Source of the DNA: Jimgerdemannia flammicorona
Lineage: Eukaryota; Mucoromycota; Endogonomycetes; Endogonales; Endogonaceae
DNA length: 11,078 bases
Direction of reading: 5' to 3'
Assembly (NCBI GenBank): GCA_003990745.1
Contig: RBNI01006685.1
Coordinates: forward strand, 1 to 11,078
Shown here piece by piece: positions 1-7,559 of this stretch (positions are counted from its first letter, which is position 1; each line of letters opens with the position of its first letter). The translations under genes were made by a program, and so were the position numbers. Below the pieces are notes generated by a model. That model saw nothing but the letters and a program-made list of their open reading frames with translations. It made no database searches and was not told the DNA's origin.

Positions 1-43
<43 letters not shown>
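1..43. repeat. Poly(T) tract at left edge
   Basis: There are 43 consecutive T at the very start. Because the window also ends in a T run, a contig edge stalled in a homopolymer is a likely explanation. It could also be the poly(A) tail of a minus-strand non-LTR retroelement buried in the A+T-rich block, but no such element could be recognised beside it. Confidence 0.9.
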
Positions 44-45
<2 letters not shown>

Positions 46-1336
46 TTGGGCATCTTGTCTAGCTACTACTATAGGGCTTTAGATATTGAAATATCCTGAG
101 AAGATCTTAAATGAGATTATTGCTTAGGCAGCTTGATTTTATAGTAAATTCTTATTTAGTATTCAATTTTTAGCCTCTTTTCTTTTCTTTATCATATATT
201 ATATCTCTGCTATATATTTTAAGTCTATCTTGACTAGTGGGATAAGTCTGATAATAATTCCATCAGCCCTCTTAGTAAATGTTTCATCATATATATATCT
301 CTCAGGTTCTATTATTAAAAAGATCTATTAGTAGATTTTCTGGCTTAACTTTCTTAACTAGTACTGAGACTTTAGCTACTAGATATATAAAGTGTATTTA
401 CTTTATTTCTTTTTTCAGATCTTCTTTAAGAATTAACTGTTATAGAAATAAGTCTTCTTTTTTCAGATACTTATTTGATATATATATCTCATAGCTGCTT
501 GTAGTTATATGAGGCTAATTATATTCTCTCTATCTCTTTCTGACTTATATATTCTCTTCTTATCTGATACTATAGCTACTTTAGCCAACCCTGTCCCTGT
601 CTCTATGGTAATTGGTTTTATTAAAGTTATCTCCTAGGTATAGTCTCCTTAATAGTTCATATTTAGCTTTTTACAGTAATTCTAATTATAAGTAGTTAGA
701 CTGGTTTACTAATAATAAAAGTAAGAGAACCTTGTATTTTTTTTCATTATGCTTTATATGAGACAGTCTACTATACTATAGATACTATACATAATTCTGA
801 TAACCATCTTATGGTTAAGTTCTGATTAATTGAAATTATAAAAAAACTTAGATAATTAAGTAGTTATATATTTTCTTTAGAATTTTCTTTTTTCTTATAT
901 ATTCTAATTGATTCTATTTTCTTTATAGTAGAGAGCATATTGAATTATTCATTTTATATCAGATATTTGATATTTCAGTTGATGATATTTATACTCTATA
1001 GTTGATACTAGATATATATATATTTACTTAATCTCTTTTATCTTTACTTTTATATTCTTATCTTCTTTATAGCTATAACAAAAATAGTTTATCTAGTCTG
1101 TTTCTTGACTAGTTGCTTCTCTGGCCTTTGATTAGTTTCTCCTATCCATTTATTTACTTTGCTGACCTCTTTTACTTTTTTTTTATCTTACATAATATTA
1201 TAACTATTTTTTATTAACTAAATATATTTTAGATATTTTGAACAACTATTCTCTTCTTATCTTTGGTGGCTTTACTGTTTGATGTCTCAATATACTTTGC
1301 CTATTCTATAATGAATAAATTATTACTTAAAGCCTA

Positions 1337-1384
1337 CACCTAACCCTAACATAACCCTACCCTAACTCTACCCCTAACCCTAAT
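1337..1384. repeat. Interstitial telomere-like (CCCTAA) repeats
   Basis: A C-rich island inside A+T-rich DNA reads as about eight degenerate CCCTAA-type units (CCTAA, CCCTAA, CATAA, CCCTA, CCCTAA, CTCTA, CCCCTAA, CCCTAA). CCCTAA/TTAGGG is the telomere repeat of most filamentous fungi. The degeneracy and the position 1.3 kb from an edge of non-telomeric DNA mark it as interstitial: an old healed break, a subtelomeric remnant, or a retroelement target. It is C-rich on the + strand, the orientation seen at left chromosome ends. Confidence 0.7.
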
Positions 1385-1531
1385 CCAATTCTGAGAATAC
1401 TGCTAAGCTAGTCTGCTGTTCACTCCAGCAATATACTCAAATATTCTCAGAACATAGCTGTAATTATTATACAAGCTATATTATACTTTTAAGTAACTTA
1501 ATCTTTAATTTACTTTTAAAATTTCAATAAG

Positions 1532-1608
1532 AGTATAGTATTCTATATATCTCTAAAGTATAGTATTTGTATATCTCTGGAGTATAGTATTCTGTATATA
1601 TATCTTTA
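1532..1608. repeat. Three-copy ~25-bp tandem repeat
   Basis: Three adjacent units start at 1532, 1557 and 1581. Each begins AGTATAGTATT and continues with a TATATCTCT-like tail. Unit lengths are 25, 24 and about 27 bp with a few substitutions. No function is evident; this is a small minisatellite in the A+T-rich block. Confidence 0.75.
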
Positions 1609-2328
1609 AATATTTTTAATAAGATTCATTAATTTCTTTAAAAATTATCAGATGTGAGAAATTTGAAAAAATAAAGAAACCCACCTTTTGCTAATATTAC
1701 TATATATTTATTTCTTATTCAAACTTCCCCTCTTTACTTATTATACTCACTTTTCTCTATTACCTAATATTTGATATATGAAATTCTCATAAATCTAATT
1801 AATATAGTAGTAAAGTTCTTCATTAAAGAGACTCTACATCACTAGTATAAACACCTCTCTATATTTATTAATAATAATATAATTTTTTTTATTTAAAGAC
1901 TTCTTTCAGCCAGTAGATTTCTTAGTTAAGAATAATTAATTTTAATTTGAATATTGGTCCTAAGCCTTAATAATTATACTAATATTACTTATACTGAATA
2001 ACTAGCTCTCAACTTCTTTAATTTATCAGAAGCTAGATATATTTACTTTGAATTTCCTTCTATAATTAAACTAAGTCTTAATCTGAGAATAGATTGTAGT
2101 TTGAAATATAAGTTATTGTAAATTTAGCTAAATTACATATAGTTGAGTTATATAAGAATGATTATAAATACTTATTTTTATTCCTTTTGAGATTTCAGTC
2201 ATATAATATCTTAACTCAATAACTAACTACTAAAGATATATCTTAAATAATTTTCTAGACTTCTTTATCTTAACTAGATATTATGAATAAAGATAGCAGA
2301 TCTTATTATAGAGTTGTAGGCTCTAAGG

Positions 2329-2361
2329 ATAAAAAGAAAAAAAAATAAAATAAAATAAAAT
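2329..2361. repeat. A-rich / (AAAAT)n microsatellite
   Basis: A run of A interrupted by one G passes into four AAAAT-type units. It is simple-sequence DNA in the A+T-rich block. Confidence 0.7.
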
Positions 2362-2526
2362 TTAGATCAAAGTGAAATCAATCATCTTATAATTAAAAAT
2401 ATATATTGTATAATTACAACCTATATCTTTATTAGCTACTCTACAAAGACTGCTATATAATAGCTATAAGGTTAATAAATTCTGAGATCTGAATCTCTAT
2501 AATTTTTTATCAAAACTCTCTCCAAC

Positions 2527-2584
2527 CACTATTATCACCATTATTACCATTATCACTATTATTACTTTATTATCAACATTACTA
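2527..2584. repeat. Degenerate (ATTAYC)n microsatellite
   Basis: The trinucleotides ATT, ATC, ACC and ACT repeat in register over nearly 60 bases (ATTATC/ATTACC units), with decay at the right end. The plus strand here is almost free of G, which sets it apart from its surroundings. Confidence 0.65.
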
Positions 2585-2690
2585 TATTTGATCAGTAGTC
2601 TGTATACTATTTATATGAGAAAGAATTTATCATTACCCTAAAAGTGATTTTTATCTTGAATATTTCTCTTTTTGATAATTATTGAGTAGG

Positions 2691-2708
2691 ATAGAATAGA
2701 ATAGAATA
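2691..2708. repeat. (ATAGA)n microsatellite
   Basis: Three perfect ATAGA units and a partial fourth. Confidence 0.7.
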
Positions 2709-3338
2709 TAATATATAGGAGAATTAGATAATATAGTTATTTATTTATTAACTTAATAGCAGATAAGATAGAGTATATAAGAAAAAATAGTTAATATAAC
2801 AAGTTAATTTATTTATTTAATTTATCTGAATTAATTACCCTACTAATTAATTGGATGGATAGAATGAGTAGCATATTATTGAATAAGTAATATAATGAGA
2901 TGAGGTAAGGCTATGTCAAATTGAAAGAGATGAAGAAGGAGATATAGTAAATAGTATTAAATTGAGTAATAGAGGGTACTTGTAAGAGGGTTGCTTTTTA
3001 GGGTAACTGTTACATAGTTCTGAAAGGGTTTTCTGGAAGTTCTGAATATTCTGGAAGACCGTTTTCTTATGGTCAAGATCAATTTCATATGGAGTACATC
3101 CTCTACACTTATTGATTTCAAGATCGGGTTGACGTCTCAACCAAAGTCCTTTTTCAGACTAGTTCTGGATATTCAGGATTATCCATATTTCAGGAAGTTC
3201 AAGAAACTAAGACCAGCTTAGTTGAATTGGCATATCACTGCAGACAATACCCAATTAGGAAATTTTGTGACAGGGTTAGGAGTGGGACCTAACAGAGAGC
3301 AGATTTACTTAAGAGTAGTTTGTAGGTTATTAAATAGG

Positions 3339-3344
3339 TTTATT
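3339..3344 (-). terminator. AATAAA polyadenylation signal in LTR
   Basis: A minus-strand AATAAA lies about 130 bases downstream of the TATA box. In an LTR this would place the 3' border of R shortly after it, near 3320. The position relative to the TATA box is right for a short R region; usage is inferred. Confidence 0.5.
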
Positions 3345-3471
3345 TGCTATTCATGATATTGCTATACTAGGAGTATTTGTGTGAAGGGATATTGTGGGGA
3401 AGTGCTCAGGAGTTGTGTTCAGATTGTTCAGGTCTGTTTGAGTCTGAGATTCTGAGGTCTGGGGGAGGGGG

Positions 3472-3479
3472 TATTTATA
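3472..3479 (-). promoter_or_regulatory. TATA box of LTR promoter (TATAAATA)
   Basis: A minus-strand TATAAATA is followed immediately by a C/T-rich stretch (about 3450-3471) and then CA-containing sequence, a common arrangement at fungal Pol II start sites. It lies downstream of the U3 ORF and upstream of AATAAA, as expected for the U3/R junction. In the missing 5' LTR the same sequence would drive genomic RNA. Confidence 0.55.
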
Positions 3480-3668
3480 CTAGTGAGGGGCTATCTGGAC
3501 TAGGCTAGATATGGATGTAGCACTAAGTACTTTGCTGAGTCGGAATATAGTTACGTAGTACAAGTGTAATCTGACATATCAAGAGATCGTCTGACTGCTG
3601 AGTCAGTTCACAGTTACATCATACAAAGCTAATCTAACTATACTATGACTGCTAATCTATTTATAGGT

Positions 3669-4901
3669 TTACACGCTGTCTGGGTAGTCTTCGATGACAT
3701 CACTATCAATGATATCATCTCTGATGAAGTAGTCATCTAGGAAGAGTGGTTTGCGGATTACTTCTCCTTATTGGCTGAGGTAATAATATATTGGAACTTC
3801 ATCTCCGTCCCACAAGATAGCATCATCTGTCTCGTATGCTGGGTAAGGTGTTGGTGGGTGAAGGAGGGGTGCATTGTCTTCGCTTTCATCAGATTCACTA
3901 TCTGCATACCTTCTGTAGGTTACAGCACTATGAGTTATGGGGTTGTAGTAAGCTGGTGGCTGTGGTTCATATTGCTTGTACTCAGGTGGCGGAGTTGTTG
4001 GTTTGTCCTCGAGGGTTGTCTGGAGGTATAGGTTGTATTCTCCAGTCTCTTCATTGTAGTTGAAGTAATCGGGGGTGAATGCAGGTTAGTATTCGTATCA
4101 GTGGTCATTGTCCCAATAAGTCTCATATGTGGTTATGAACTGTTGTAAGTTTATTGGCAAGGTTGGCGGTGTGATCAGGGTTGGTAGAGATCCTTGGCTT
4201 GAGGTCATGTCAGCATCAGAGGGATTATTGTCTTCTGCTTTGTCTTCATCGAAGTTAATTATATCGTAGACGTCCTTCATGGTGTATCCAACTTGAAGCA
4301 TTTGCAGGATGTGGTCGTCAGGGTGTGGGAAGGTTCTGTCAGTAGTCTGAACGTACTTGATATACTTGTGGTTGAGTTCTTGTATTATGTCATCGATTTG
4401 ACCATAGGACAGGGTAGCAACCATTTCGCTGGTAGTAACTCAGAGGTGGGGAATAAAGGTACTATACTCATAGAAGAGTTCTCGGTGTTTGCGGGCAATG
4501 AGCTTCTGGTGTTGAGACATCTGGGTAATGTCTGTATCATGGTGGTGTTCGACCATGTCTTCCAGGAGGCGGCCGATCTGGTAGTAGCTTGAGATTTGTC
4601 CGATCTGGTGGGCCTCATTAAGCATGTTCAGGGCATTCCATCGGGCTTCTACGAAGTAGAGGGGTGCAAGGCTATGGATATTCATGAGGGGCAGGGGGGG
4701 TGTGGCTCAGTTGACAATGGTATTCCAAATGTCAGTGTAGATGCGGTTGTAGATCTCAGTGGTCATGTTTGTGTGTTTGGAAGTTGTGGTTGTTGTTTGT
4801 TTTGGTTCCCTGTTTTGATGCATCTCGGACCTCAGTATATATGCATTTGTTCTTAATTGGTAAGATTCTGTTTGTGCGAACCTTGTGTTCCGTGACTTCA
4901 T
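3669..4901 (-). pseudogene. Decayed ~410-codon ORF inside LTR U3, family unknown
   Basis: One minus-strand frame stays in register from ATG 4901 to TAA 3669, broken only by TGA at 4707, 4440 and 4098 and TAA at 4086 and 3768. All are explicable as single transitions (CGA or TGG to TGA, CAA to TAA), and no indel is needed, so this was once a real gene of about 410 residues. The N-terminal part is Thr-rich. The middle looks globular and helical, with YFVEARWNALNMLNEAHQ near residues 78-95 and a His cluster EHHHD. The C-terminal third is acidic and rich in Pro and Tyr, with PPxY motifs at 3978-3989 and 3948-3959. No signal peptide, membrane segment or enzyme motif is visible, so there is no support for an envelope protein. 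Start choice is uncertain: ATG 4766 is also in frame. An in-frame TGA at 4908 bounds it upstream. I do not recognise the family. Confidence 0.65.
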
Positions 4902-5045
4902 ATTGACTCAGCTTTGTGTGCTGTGACTTCTGTTTGACTCAGCTTCATGATCATGCAGCTGATTTCCAGATTTGTTCGGAGGTCGCGTGTGATTTCGGTG
5001 GCTTGTTAAGAGGGTGACGTGTGATTTCTGTGGCTTGGAGGTTGT
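4891..5045. repeat. Two pairs of 31-32-bp direct repeats in U3
   Basis: Near the LTR edge, TGACTTC...TTGACTCAGCTT occurs at 4893-4914 and 4924-4945 (31-bp spacing). CGTGTGATTTCxGTGGCTTG occurs at 4986-5005 and 5018-5037 (32-bp spacing). Short direct repeats in U3 often hold transcription-factor sites; the first pair carries TGACTCA, the Gcn4/AP-1 core. A regulatory role is inferred. Confidence 0.6.
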
Positions 5046-5055
5046 GCGCTTACAA

Positions 5056-5068
5056 CTCTCCCCTTCTT
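5056..5068 (-). other. Polypurine tract (plus-strand primer site)
   Basis: The minus strand reads AAGAAGGGGAGAG, 13 uninterrupted purines, then one T and the TGTAAG taken as the LTR start. In LTR elements such a tract survives RNase H and primes second-strand DNA synthesis directly beside the 3' LTR. Its position after Pol and exactly next to a TG terminus fits well. Confidence 0.75.
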
Positions 5069-5069
5069 A

Positions 5070-5473
5070 GCTTTCGACGTCCTCGTCGGGGCCTTCTAAT
5101 TATGTTCTAGTGTTATTACACCATTTAGGAGGTCAAAAGTCCGGTAAAGTCCATTTTTTCAGAAAGTGGCATGCTTGTAGTACAGTTGCCTAATGCATTG
5201 GATTCACACGTTAAAGAGTTGTGTGTTCAATGCCATGTGCCAGAAGTGATTCTGACGTCATTCACTGCTGGAGAATTTCCTCTAAGGAATCTTCTTAAAT
5301 GTCTATGCCTCGTTTCCCACCAGTAGTATGGGGAGAATAGGCTGGCTTTCAGTTTTGCTATTTTTCCAGAGGGTCGGTATGTCTTGCTGAGTTCTTGATT
5401 AGGTTCGTGATAATTATAATGTTCAGGAGGGTAATATATGTTTTGTACTGATAGGTGTAGGACTATTTAGTGT
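5070..5473 (-). other. Spacer between pol stop and polypurine tract
   Basis: About 400 bases without a certain gene. The pol frame, if read past the TGA at 5474, meets further TGA/TAA codons and then TAG at 5303. Another minus frame is open for 79 codons between TAA 5467 and TGA 5227 and has a residue mix that looks coding (aromatic and Arg-rich, for example FSPYYWWETRHRHLRRFL). It may be a displaced C-terminal end of Pol. The left part holds a plus-strand tRNA-like sequence. Confidence 0.45.
5168..5242 (+). tRNA. Degenerate tRNA-like sequence (Val-CAC-like) or SINE head
   Basis: On the plus strand, opposite to the retrotransposon, about 75 bases have tRNA marks. A perfect Pol III A box (TAGTACAGTTG, 5178-5188) and a B box fitting GWTCRANNC (GTTCAATGC, 5225-5233) are spaced as in tRNAs. 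GGCATG at the start pairs with TGTGCC at the end with wobble. An anticodon loop TTCACAC (5203-5209) would give CAC (Val). The D stem is partial and the T stem does not pair, so it is not a working tRNA gene. It may be a decayed tRNA or tRNA-derived SINE piece inserted in or captured by the element; chance is possible. Confidence 0.4.
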
Positions 5474-5640
5474 TCAGTTGTTCAAGGAATCGTATTCTTG
5501 AATAAAGTTGGTAGCATTCTGGAGATTGGTCTTGGGTTCTCATATTGCATCATGGATCGGATAACCTTTCCATTTGATGAGGTACTCAGGGTGGTTCTTG
5601 TGGCCATGTTTGTTGAGGATTTGTTCAACTTCGTATTCTT
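5474..5640 (-). pseudogene. Chromodomain at Pol C-terminus
   Basis: The sequence EYEVEQILNKHGHKNHPEYL, then IKWKGYP and HDAI, a stop, then EPKTNLQNATNF, is a classic chromodomain fold signature, about 55 residues. The conserved second Trp (family pattern T-W-E-P) is replaced by TGA at 5540-5542. In chromoviruses this domain reads histone methylation (H3K9me in several cases) and steers integration to heterochromatin. That fits the A+T-rich, gene-free surroundings, though for this copy it is inference. The terminal TGA at 5474-5476 may be authentic or a decayed Arg codon. Confidence 0.85.
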
Positions 5641-5699
5641 CTTGGTCATTAATGATGACAGGTGCAGGTGGTTTTGTAGTTCAGTTCGGGAATAGTTCA

Positions 5700-6768
5700 T
5701 CATCATTGTCATTGTATCGCTTGAGACGTTGGACATTGAAGACTGGGTGAATCTTAATGGTGTCTGATAGCGCCAATTTGTAGGAGGTTGGAGAGACTTA
5801 TGAAATGACTTCGAATGGTCCAATGAACTTGCTGTTCAGCTTTGTAGATAGTCTGTGCTTGAGGTTGTCAACTCGGTATCCTCGGATGTCTAATAGAACT
5901 TTTTCTCCAATATTGAAGGTTTCTTCTTGGCGATGTTGGTTAATATACTGTGACTGTTGTTCTTGAGCTCGTGATAAATTTTCAATTGTGATCTGGCTTA
6001 GATTACATATTCAGAGTAAGAATTCTTCAACAGCTTCGACTGTAGAGGGTTCTTCAGTGGTTCGGATGAGTGTCAGAGGAGTGTTTGGGTTTTGTCCAGT
6101 GTTGGCGAAGAATGGAGTTATTCCAAGAGAGGCTTGTTTACTGTTATTATAGGCAAACTCGACTGCAGTGAGGTGTTTATGCCAATCATCTTATCTGTAG
6201 GAAACATAGTTTCTTAGCTTTTATTCCAGAGTTCGGTTCATTCTTTCAGTTTGGCCATCGGTTTCAGAGTGAAAGGCTGTAGATAGTGCAAGTTTTGTTC
6301 CAAGGTGCACATGGAGGGCTTTCCAAAAATGGCTGGTGAATTTCGGGTCTCGGTCACTAACAATGACCTTGGGGAGACCATGATAGCGGAAGATGTTATC
6401 AAACAAGAGTGTAGCTATGTCTGGTGCTGTTGCAGTGGTGGTGGTTGGTACAAAATGAGCTTGTTTGCTGAGATAGTCCACAAAGACAACAATTGCATCT
6501 TTCCCGTTCTTGGTTCAGGGTAGTTGTACAATGAAGTCCATAGAGACTTGTTCCCAATTAGCAGATGGTACTGGGATCGGGTGGAGTAGGCAAGGTTTTG
6601 CTAGTGTTGAGGACTTGTTCCGTTGGCAGGTATCACAGGAAGTGATGTAGGTCTTGAGTTGATCTGCTATTCGGGGCCAATAGAATTTCAGGAGATAACT
6701 TCATAGCATTTATCAAATCCTAAATGTCCAGCTGTAGGGGCATCATGACATTCGAATAGGATAGTCTT
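5700..6768 (-). pseudogene. Integrase: HHCC finger, DDE core, GPY/F module
   Basis: The HHCC zinc finger spans CHDAPTAGHLGFDK and TSCDTCQ on either side of the frameshift. The DDE core has its first Asp at 6536-6538 (MDFIVQLP), its second at 6353-6355 (VSDRDPKF) and its Glu at 6245-6247 (DGQTERMNRTLE), with the DYLSKQAHFVP and FRYHGLPKVI segments normal for Ty3/gypsy. A GPY/F module follows (FIGPFEV, GPF at 5813-5821, then IHPVFNVQRLKRY). The protein would join element DNA to the host chromosome. Stops are TGA 6515, TAA 6221, TAA 6191, TGA 6011 and TAA 5798, consistent with former Arg or Gln codons. Confidence 0.9.
6683..6690 (-). other. Single-base frameshift in integrase zinc finger
   Basis: The frame carrying RT and the two zinc-finger His (6745-6747, 6724-6726) ends at TGA 6688-6690. 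The frame carrying the two Cys (6635-6637, 6626-6628) and the catalytic core is displaced by one base. Loss of one T (an A on +) in the short homopolymer at 6684-6688 explains this. It separates the HH and CC halves of the HHCC finger. Confidence 0.8.
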
Positions 6769-6959
6769 TCAGAGATCTCAGTTGTTTGGAACATACAATC
6801 TGTCCTTGTAGTAGATGGTATTGTCCTTGAGTTGGTATTGATTGTACCGGGTATGCTTGTCAGCATCATCACTGTTCAGGATTTCTCAGAGTGCTTGAGC
6901 TTCTTTATCATCAGCACAGGCTGCAATAATTTGTTCCATGATAGAGTTTGTAACCAAGG

Positions 6960-7340
6960 TGAGAGTTTGGATAACCTCTTCAATGGGTGGTCTGGAGATT
7001 GCATTGGCAACAATGTTTTCCTTGCCAGGGCAGTACTGGATTTCGTAGTCAAAGTTGGTGAGAACTTTCATCCATCTGGCTTGCTTTCGAAAAAGGGTAG
7101 CCTGGGTCTTGATGTTGACTAATGACTTGTGGTCAGTCAATACAGTGAAGTGTGCTCCTTCTAGGTATGGTCGCCATTTGATCAGAGTGTCTATGATGGC
7201 TAACATTTCCTTCTCGTGAGTTGCATAGTTGATTTCGGCATCATTGAACTTGCGGGAGTGATAGGTCACAGGGTGTCCTTCTTGTATGAGTACTGCTCCA
7301 AGGGCTAGGTCAGAGGCGTCAGTGGTAACTTCATATGGTA
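6960..7340 (-). pseudogene. RNase H domain
   Basis: The domain is in frame with RT. It shows YEVTTDASDLALGAVL (first catalytic Asp), YHSRKFNDAEINYATHEKEM (Glu), and FTVLTDHKSL (Asp), then ARWMKVLTNFDYEIQYCPGKE and the tail NIVANAISRPP, where the family usually has VADALSR. D-to-N here and R-to-C in YCPGKE match decay at CpG. It would degrade the RNA of the RNA:DNA hybrid and leave the polypurine tract as primer. No stop falls within the domain itself; TGA 6886 follows in the linker to integrase. Confidence 0.9.
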
Positions 7341-7559
7341 GGGCAGGATTTGCCGCTTGAAGTACTGGAGTGGTTATCAAAGTATCCTTCAGTGCTTGGA
7401 AGGCGGTATCTTGTTCAGGTCCCCAATTTGCAAGATTGTTGAAGTCTTTCTCTTGTTTCATGGTCCAGGGCTGTTCTTCTTTCTTGTTATGCTTGGTCAT
7501 TTGGGTAAGGGCAGTGGCAATTTTGGCGAAGTTGGCAACAAATCGTCTATAATAGTTTG

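Larger units (their letters stand above)
44..2980. other. A+T-rich gene-free block (decayed repeat DNA)
   Basis: Nearly 3 kb of very A+T-rich sequence with dense stops in all frames and only short chance ORFs; the longest, at 279-494 on the plus strand, is 71 codons of low-complexity Ile/Phe/Ser/Leu. No domain motif, RNA gene or terminal repeat of a transposon could be recognised. It holds microsatellites, a three-copy tandem repeat and telomere-like DNA, listed separately. The composition changes sharply towards the retrotransposon on the right. Such blocks in fungi are usually ancient transposons eroded by C-to-T mutation; that origin is inference here. A minus-strand, Lys-rich reading around 1090-1270 looks faintly protein-like but is too broken to name. 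Confidence 0.75.
2981..5054 (-). repeat. Probable 3' LTR (about 2.07 kb, contains an ORF)
   Basis: The inferred LTR starts on the minus strand with TGTAAG (5054-5049), one base after a 13-base polypurine tract, and ends in CTTACA (plus-strand TGTAAG at 2981-2986). This gives the standard TG...CA ends with a 6-bp inverted repeat. Inside, in the expected order, are a long U3 holding a decayed ORF, a TATA box (3472-3479), a CT-rich start region, and AATAAA (3339-3344), followed by about 360 bases of candidate U5. At about 2 kb it is longer than most fungal LTRs. Without the 5' copy the limits remain inferred; a shorter LTR with an extra ORF between Pol and LTR is the main alternative, but no second polypurine tract was found. 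Confidence 0.55.

Noticed and set aside
279..494. 71-codon plus-strand ORF
   Set aside because: Low-complexity Ile/Phe/Ser/Leu composition as expected of random A+T-rich DNA; no domain or neighbour to support it.
44..2900. A named transposon inside the A+T-rich block
   Set aside because: Only scattered protein-like fragments occur; no motif, terminal repeat or target duplication could be read with confidence.
2916..3140. 74-codon minus-strand ORF
   Set aside because: It crosses the inferred LTR end into flanking A+T-rich DNA, has no recognisable motif, and its C-terminal half is low complexity. Chance ORF.
3300..3625. A short LTR starting with TGTAAC near 3620 on the minus strand
   Set aside because: No polypurine tract precedes it, and no matching inverted end was found at a suitable distance, unlike the 5054/2981 pair.
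3771..4031. Plus-strand ORFs opposite the U3 gene (also at 4293-4592 and 4596-4856)
   Set aside because: They are antisense shadows of the long minus-strand frame, whose transition-only stops and continuous register are far better evidence of coding.
3669..4901. Envelope-like gene downstream of pol
   Set aside because: No signal peptide, hydrophobic fusion or membrane segment or Cys pattern is visible in the translated frame; the tail is acidic and Pro/Tyr-rich instead.
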